The notes under the pieces are model-generated. The model was not told the origin of the DNA. It saw only the letters and a list, made by a program, of their open reading frames with translations, and made no database searches. The translations under genes were made by a program, and so were the position numbers. Below, piece after piece: positions 6,882-9,162 of a DNA stretch of 9,162 nt. Source of the DNA: SZUA-442 sp051011415 (GTDB lineage Bacteria; Actinomycetota; Acidimicrobiia; Spongiisociales; UBA5794); contig JBPCTY010000029.1 in the NCBI GenBank assembly GCA_051011415.1, positions 1-9,162 on the forward strand. Direction: 5' to 3'. Each line of letters begins with the position of its first letter. The stretch's first letter is position 1.

Positions 6882-8045
6882 ATGGTGCTGGAGTTTCGAC
6901 TGCCCGATATCGGCGAGGGCCTGACAGAGGCTGAGATCGTTGAATGGCTCGTGAACGTCGGCGACCGGGTTGAGGCAAACCAGCCGGTGGTCGAGGTCGA
7001 GACGGCCAAGACAACCGTCGAAATCCCCTCCCCCCAGACCGGTGTGATACGCCGAATCGAGGGCGCTCCAGGCGACACGGTCGCGGTCGGCGACGTGCTT
7101 TTCGTGGTCGCCGACACCGCCGATGCCGGTCCGGCAAGCCCGGCCGCATCTGCACCCGCCTCGACGCCGGATCCAGAACCTGGCGCGAATGCCGCGCCAC
7201 AAACCACGGCGGGTCTCGATCCTGAGCAACGCCCTACGCAGCGAACCCCCCGGGCTATGCCGATCGTTCGCCAGCTGGCCAAGGAACAGGGCATCGATCT
7301 CTCCCAGGTCGTGGGAACGGGACCGGGCGGTGCGGTCACAAGGGCCGATCTCGACGGCTTTGAAGCTGGAGACGAGAGAGACGACGCCCTCACGCCCCTG
7401 TCTGCGATACGACGGACCATTGCGGTCCACATGACGCAGTCGTGGACAACCATCCCCCACGTGACGGTTCAGGCCGAGGTTCGGAGCGAGGCCCTGATGA
7501 GCGATCGATCCTTGGGCGAGGATGCCAAGCTGCCCATCGAAGCCCTCGTCGCCACAGCGGTATTGCCCCTCCTCAACGAGTTCCCCGACTTCAACGCCTC
7601 CTACCGAGAGGGGGCCGTTGAGTACAAGGAACATGTGAACCTTGGATTTGCGGTCGACACAGAAGACGGGTTGATGGTCGTAGTCGTAAAGGACGCAGCC
7701 GACATGGACATGTTCGAAATCGCAACCGAGTTCGAGCGTCTTTCGGCCGCTGCGATCGCAGGCACCGCTACCCCAGTTGAGCTCACGGGCCAGACATTCA
7801 CCATTTCAAACATCGGGGCACTTGGCGGCGGACACGGAACACCACTCATTCCGGTCGGCACAAGCTCGATTGTTTCAATCGGGCGCGCCACCGAGCAGCC
7901 GGTTGTGGAAGATGGCGAGTTGGCGGTCGGATGGGTTGCACCGCTCGACCTCAGCTACGACCACCGACTCATCGACGGCGGGCTTGGTCAACGATTCCTT
8001 GGAAGCCTCGTCGCAGTGCTGGAAACGCCAGTCGCCCAGCGTTGA
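6882..8045 (+). CDS. 2-oxoacid dehydrogenase complex E2 (lipoyl acyltransferase)
   Basis: This 387-residue E2 transfers the acyl group from lipoyl-lysine to CoA in a pyruvate or branched-chain 2-oxoacid dehydrogenase complex. Residues 1-78 form one lipoyl domain (LPDIGEGLTEAEI), with lipoylated K43 in VETAKTTVEIPSP. An Ala/Pro-rich linker spans about 79-124. The peripheral subunit-binding domain is about 125-158 (PIVRQLAKEQGIDL, then GTGPGGAVTRADL). The catalytic domain follows, with TISNIGALGGGHGTP and the active-site LSYDHRLIDGG (H361, D365). The single lipoyl domain and the VETAK-VEIPSP form recall branched-chain (BkdC-like) E2s, but substrate cannot be settled. ATG 6882 is chosen because the conserved domain begins at residue 3; an upstream in-frame GTG at 6852 would add ten unmatched residues. 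E1 and E3 genes, usually adjacent, are absent here. It lies downstream of fadIJ and ends one base from an opposing gene. Confidence 0.92.
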   Translation: MVLEFRLPDIGEGLTEAEIVEWLVNVGDRVEANQPVVEVETAKTTVEIPSPQTGVIRRIEGAPGDTVAVGDVLFVVADTADAGPASPAASAPASTPDPEPGANAAPQTTAGLDPEQRPTQRTPRAMPIVRQLAKEQGIDLSQVVGTGPGGAVTRADLDGFEAGDERDDALTPLSAIRRTIAVHMTQSWTTIPHVTVQAEVRSEALMSDRSLGEDAKLPIEALVATAVLPLLNEFPDFNASYREGAVEYKEHVNLGFAVDTEDGLMVVVVKDAADMDMFEIATEFERLSAAAIAGTATPVELTGQTFTISNIGALGGGHGTPLIPVGTSSIVSIGRATEQPVVEDGELAVGWVAPLDLSYDHRLIDGGLGQRFLGSLVAVLETPVAQR

Positions 8046-8046
8046 T

Positions 8047-8523
8047 CTACCAGGAAAACGCCACCATCGGAATCTGGCGCATCATGTCGATACGCCCTTG
8101 ATCGGTGCCGTCATAGGACACACCCATCGAGTCCATCAACTTGGCTGAAGCCTTTGGGTGTTCCTCCTCATAGAGCTTGAACACGCCTCCGGACTCCTCT
8201 GCCTCAAGGAACCGAACGTTCGCACGGGGATTACGCGTCGATCCGAGCCATACGGCTTCAAGTCCGTCTTCCCGGATGTTTCGGTACCAGTCAGCCTTCG
8301 GGCCGGTCCCACTTGTCGAGATCCACTCGCCGCGATCGGGATGCTGGCCGGCAACTTCGAGCACCGTGCGATACAACGTTCCGCTCTTTCGACCCTTGTG
8401 CTCGATCATCAGAAACCTGTTGCCCATCACGAACCCCAGATGGGCTCGATACAGGTAGACCGGCGTGTAGAGAATCCACTTGAAGAAGCCTGTCGGCTTG
8501 CTCTTGAAGTTGAACGACGACAC
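8047..8523 (-). CDS. DUF385 / deazaflavin (F420)-dependent nitroreductase-family protein
   Basis: The 158-residue protein has the Ddn-like split-barrel pattern. It has an N-terminal amphipathic stretch (TGFFKWILYTPVYLYRAHLG, 11-30), then the hallmark LMIEHKGRKSGTLYRTVL (38-55), then SGTGPKADWYRNI (71-83), and a C-terminal YDGTDQGRIDMMRQIPMVAFSW-type tail. Many relatives bind F420H2 and reduce quinones or nitro compounds, often at the membrane. Others bind other flavins or haem, so the cofactor is not proven. The only suitable start is GTG at 8523-8521. It comes one codon after the gcvP stop and lies in the same frame. No strong ribosome site is evident (a GAGGA lies 13 bases upstream inside the gcvP end), so translation is probably coupled to gcvP. 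Its stop is separated from the E2 stop on the other strand by a single base. Confidence 0.8.
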   Translation of the reverse strand: MSSFNFKSKPTGFFKWILYTPVYLYRAHLGFVMGNRFLMIEHKGRKSGTLYRTVLEVAGQHPDRGEWISTSGTGPKADWYRNIREDGLEAVWLGSTRNPRANVRFLEAEESGGVFKLYEEEHPKASAKLMDSMGVSYDGTDQGRIDMMRQIPMVAFSW

Positions 8524-8526
8524 GGT

Positions 8527-9162
8527 CTACTGATAGTCCTCGATCGGTGGACATTCGCAGAACACATGCCGATCCCCGTACGCGTTGTCGACGCGCCCGA
8601 CGGGAACCCAGTACTTGTGCGTCCGGAGCGATTCCACCGGGTAGGCGGCTTCCTCTCTGGAGTAGGAGCGATCCCACGTGTCGCTCACAAGATCCTCGGC
8701 TGTGTGTGGTGCGTTACGAAGGACCGATCCCGCTACGTCTTCGCCGACTGCATCAACCTCTGTCTTGATCGCGATCATCGCGTCGATGAACCGGTCCATC
8801 TCGAACTTCGATTCGCTCTCGGTTGGCTCCACCATCAGCGTCCCGGCGACAGGGAACGACATCGTCGGTGCGTGGAACCCGAAGTCGATCAGACGCTTCG
8901 CGATGTCCTCGTTCGTTACCCCTGTGTCGCGTTCGATCTGCCGGATGTCGACGATGCACTCGTGTGCGACCAACCCACCCGGTCCGGTGTACAACACGGG
9001 GTAGTGGTCCTTCAGGGCAGTTGCCAGATAGTTCGCATTGAGCACCGCGACCTCGGTCGATCGACGGAGACCCTCAGGGCCGAGCATTGCGACGTACATC
9101 CACGAGATGGGAAGCACCCCAGCAGAGCCCCACGGGGCCGCAGACACGGCGCCCGTTCCGTC
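8527..9162 (-). CDS. gcvP: Glycine dehydrogenase (decarboxylating), P protein of the glycine cleavage system, C-terminal part
   Basis: The last 211 residues of GcvP are visible; the gene continues beyond the right edge. The frame is open from 9162 to the TAG at 8529-8527. It tracks E. coli GcvP closely: AVSAAPWGSAGVLPISWMY, VAVLNANYLATAL, YPVLYTGPGGLVAHECIVDI, IAKRLIDFGFHAPTMSFPVA, TLMVEPTESESKFEMDRFID, YSREEAAYP, and the ending DNAYGDRHVFCECPPIEDYQ. The pyridoxal-phosphate lysine lies further N-terminal, outside the window. The P protein decarboxylates glycine and passes the aminomethyl group to the lipoyl H protein. Other gcv genes are not in view. It overlaps nothing but is followed, 3 bases after its stop, by the small DUF385 gene, suggesting an operon. 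A long single-chain type (not split GcvPA/GcvPB) is likely from the C-terminus, but not proven. Confidence 0.96.
   Translation of the reverse strand, partial: DGTGAVSAAPWGSAGVLPISWMYVAMLGPEGLRRSTEVAVLNANYLATALKDHYPVLYTGPGGLVAHECIVDIRQIERDTGVTNEDIAKRLIDFGFHAPTMSFPVAGTLMVEPTESESKFEMDRFIDAMIAIKTEVDAVGEDVAGSVLRNAPHTAEDLVSDTWDRSYSREEAAYPVESLRTHKYWVPVGRVDNAYGDRHVFCECPPIEDYQ

Noticed and set aside
6867..7634. Long minus-strand open frames (also 6692-7453 and 6622-7200) across the fadJ/E2 junction
   Set aside because: They overlap each other and the well-supported FadJ and E2 reading frames. Their low-complexity Arg/Ser/Gly-rich translations look like shadow frames.
1..9162. A defence island, mobile element, CRISPR array or RNA gene
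   Set aside because: I found no transposase, integrase, direct-repeat array, tRNA-like or rRNA-like sequence. The genes are conserved metabolic and regulatory families.

Overview
The window is an ordinary-looking, moderately GC-rich bacterial chromosome segment that is densely coded. The gene families point to a high-GC Gram-positive lineage (Actinobacteria in the broad sense, perhaps an Acidimicrobiia-like group). These are a short RpoD-like sigma factor, an aromatic-rich small membrane protein, an alanine dehydrogenase of the Mycobacterium type, a deazaflavin (F420)-type DUF385 protein and a short branched-chain-type E2. The lineage is inferred from family flavour only. I see no phage, transposon, CRISPR, tRNA or rRNA signals.

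Left part, plus strand: the 3' end of a double-hotdog acyl-CoA thioesterase (1-654); a 127-base gap with a candidate ECF-type promoter; a sigma-70 family sigma factor (782-1711) with a hairpin terminator after it; a 59-residue, two-helix membrane protein (about 1840-2019); a 157-base gap with a second candidate promoter of the same form; and alanine dehydrogenase (2177-3262).

Middle part, plus strand: a 111-base spacer with three inverted repeats. The last is a near-perfect 20-bp palindrome abutting a -10-like hexamer, which looks like a repressor operator. It precedes a two-gene beta-oxidation operon, fadI (thiolase) and fadJ (enoyl-CoA hydratase / 3-hydroxyacyl-CoA dehydrogenase). A 56-base gap then leads to a lipoyl-bearing 2-oxoacid dehydrogenase E2 (6882-8045) that has no E1 or E3 gene beside it.

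Right part, minus strand: a small DUF385 / deazaflavin-dependent nitroreductase-family gene (8047-8523) lies one base from the end of the E2 gene. It directly follows the 3' end of gcvP (glycine decarboxylase), which runs off the right edge.

The metabolic genes share a theme of acyl-CoA and 2-oxoacid/amino-acid catabolism. Ald links alanine and pyruvate, E2 makes acyl-CoA from 2-oxoacids, FadI and FadJ break down acyl-CoA, the thioesterase hydrolyses acyl-CoA, and GcvP breaks down glycine. I do not see a new multi-gene system. The points most worth a second look are regulatory: a sigma factor whose -35-recognition helix departs from the RpoD consensus, two GGAAC-N18-GTCT motifs at identical spacing before the sigma gene and before ald, and the palindrome at the fadIJ promoter.
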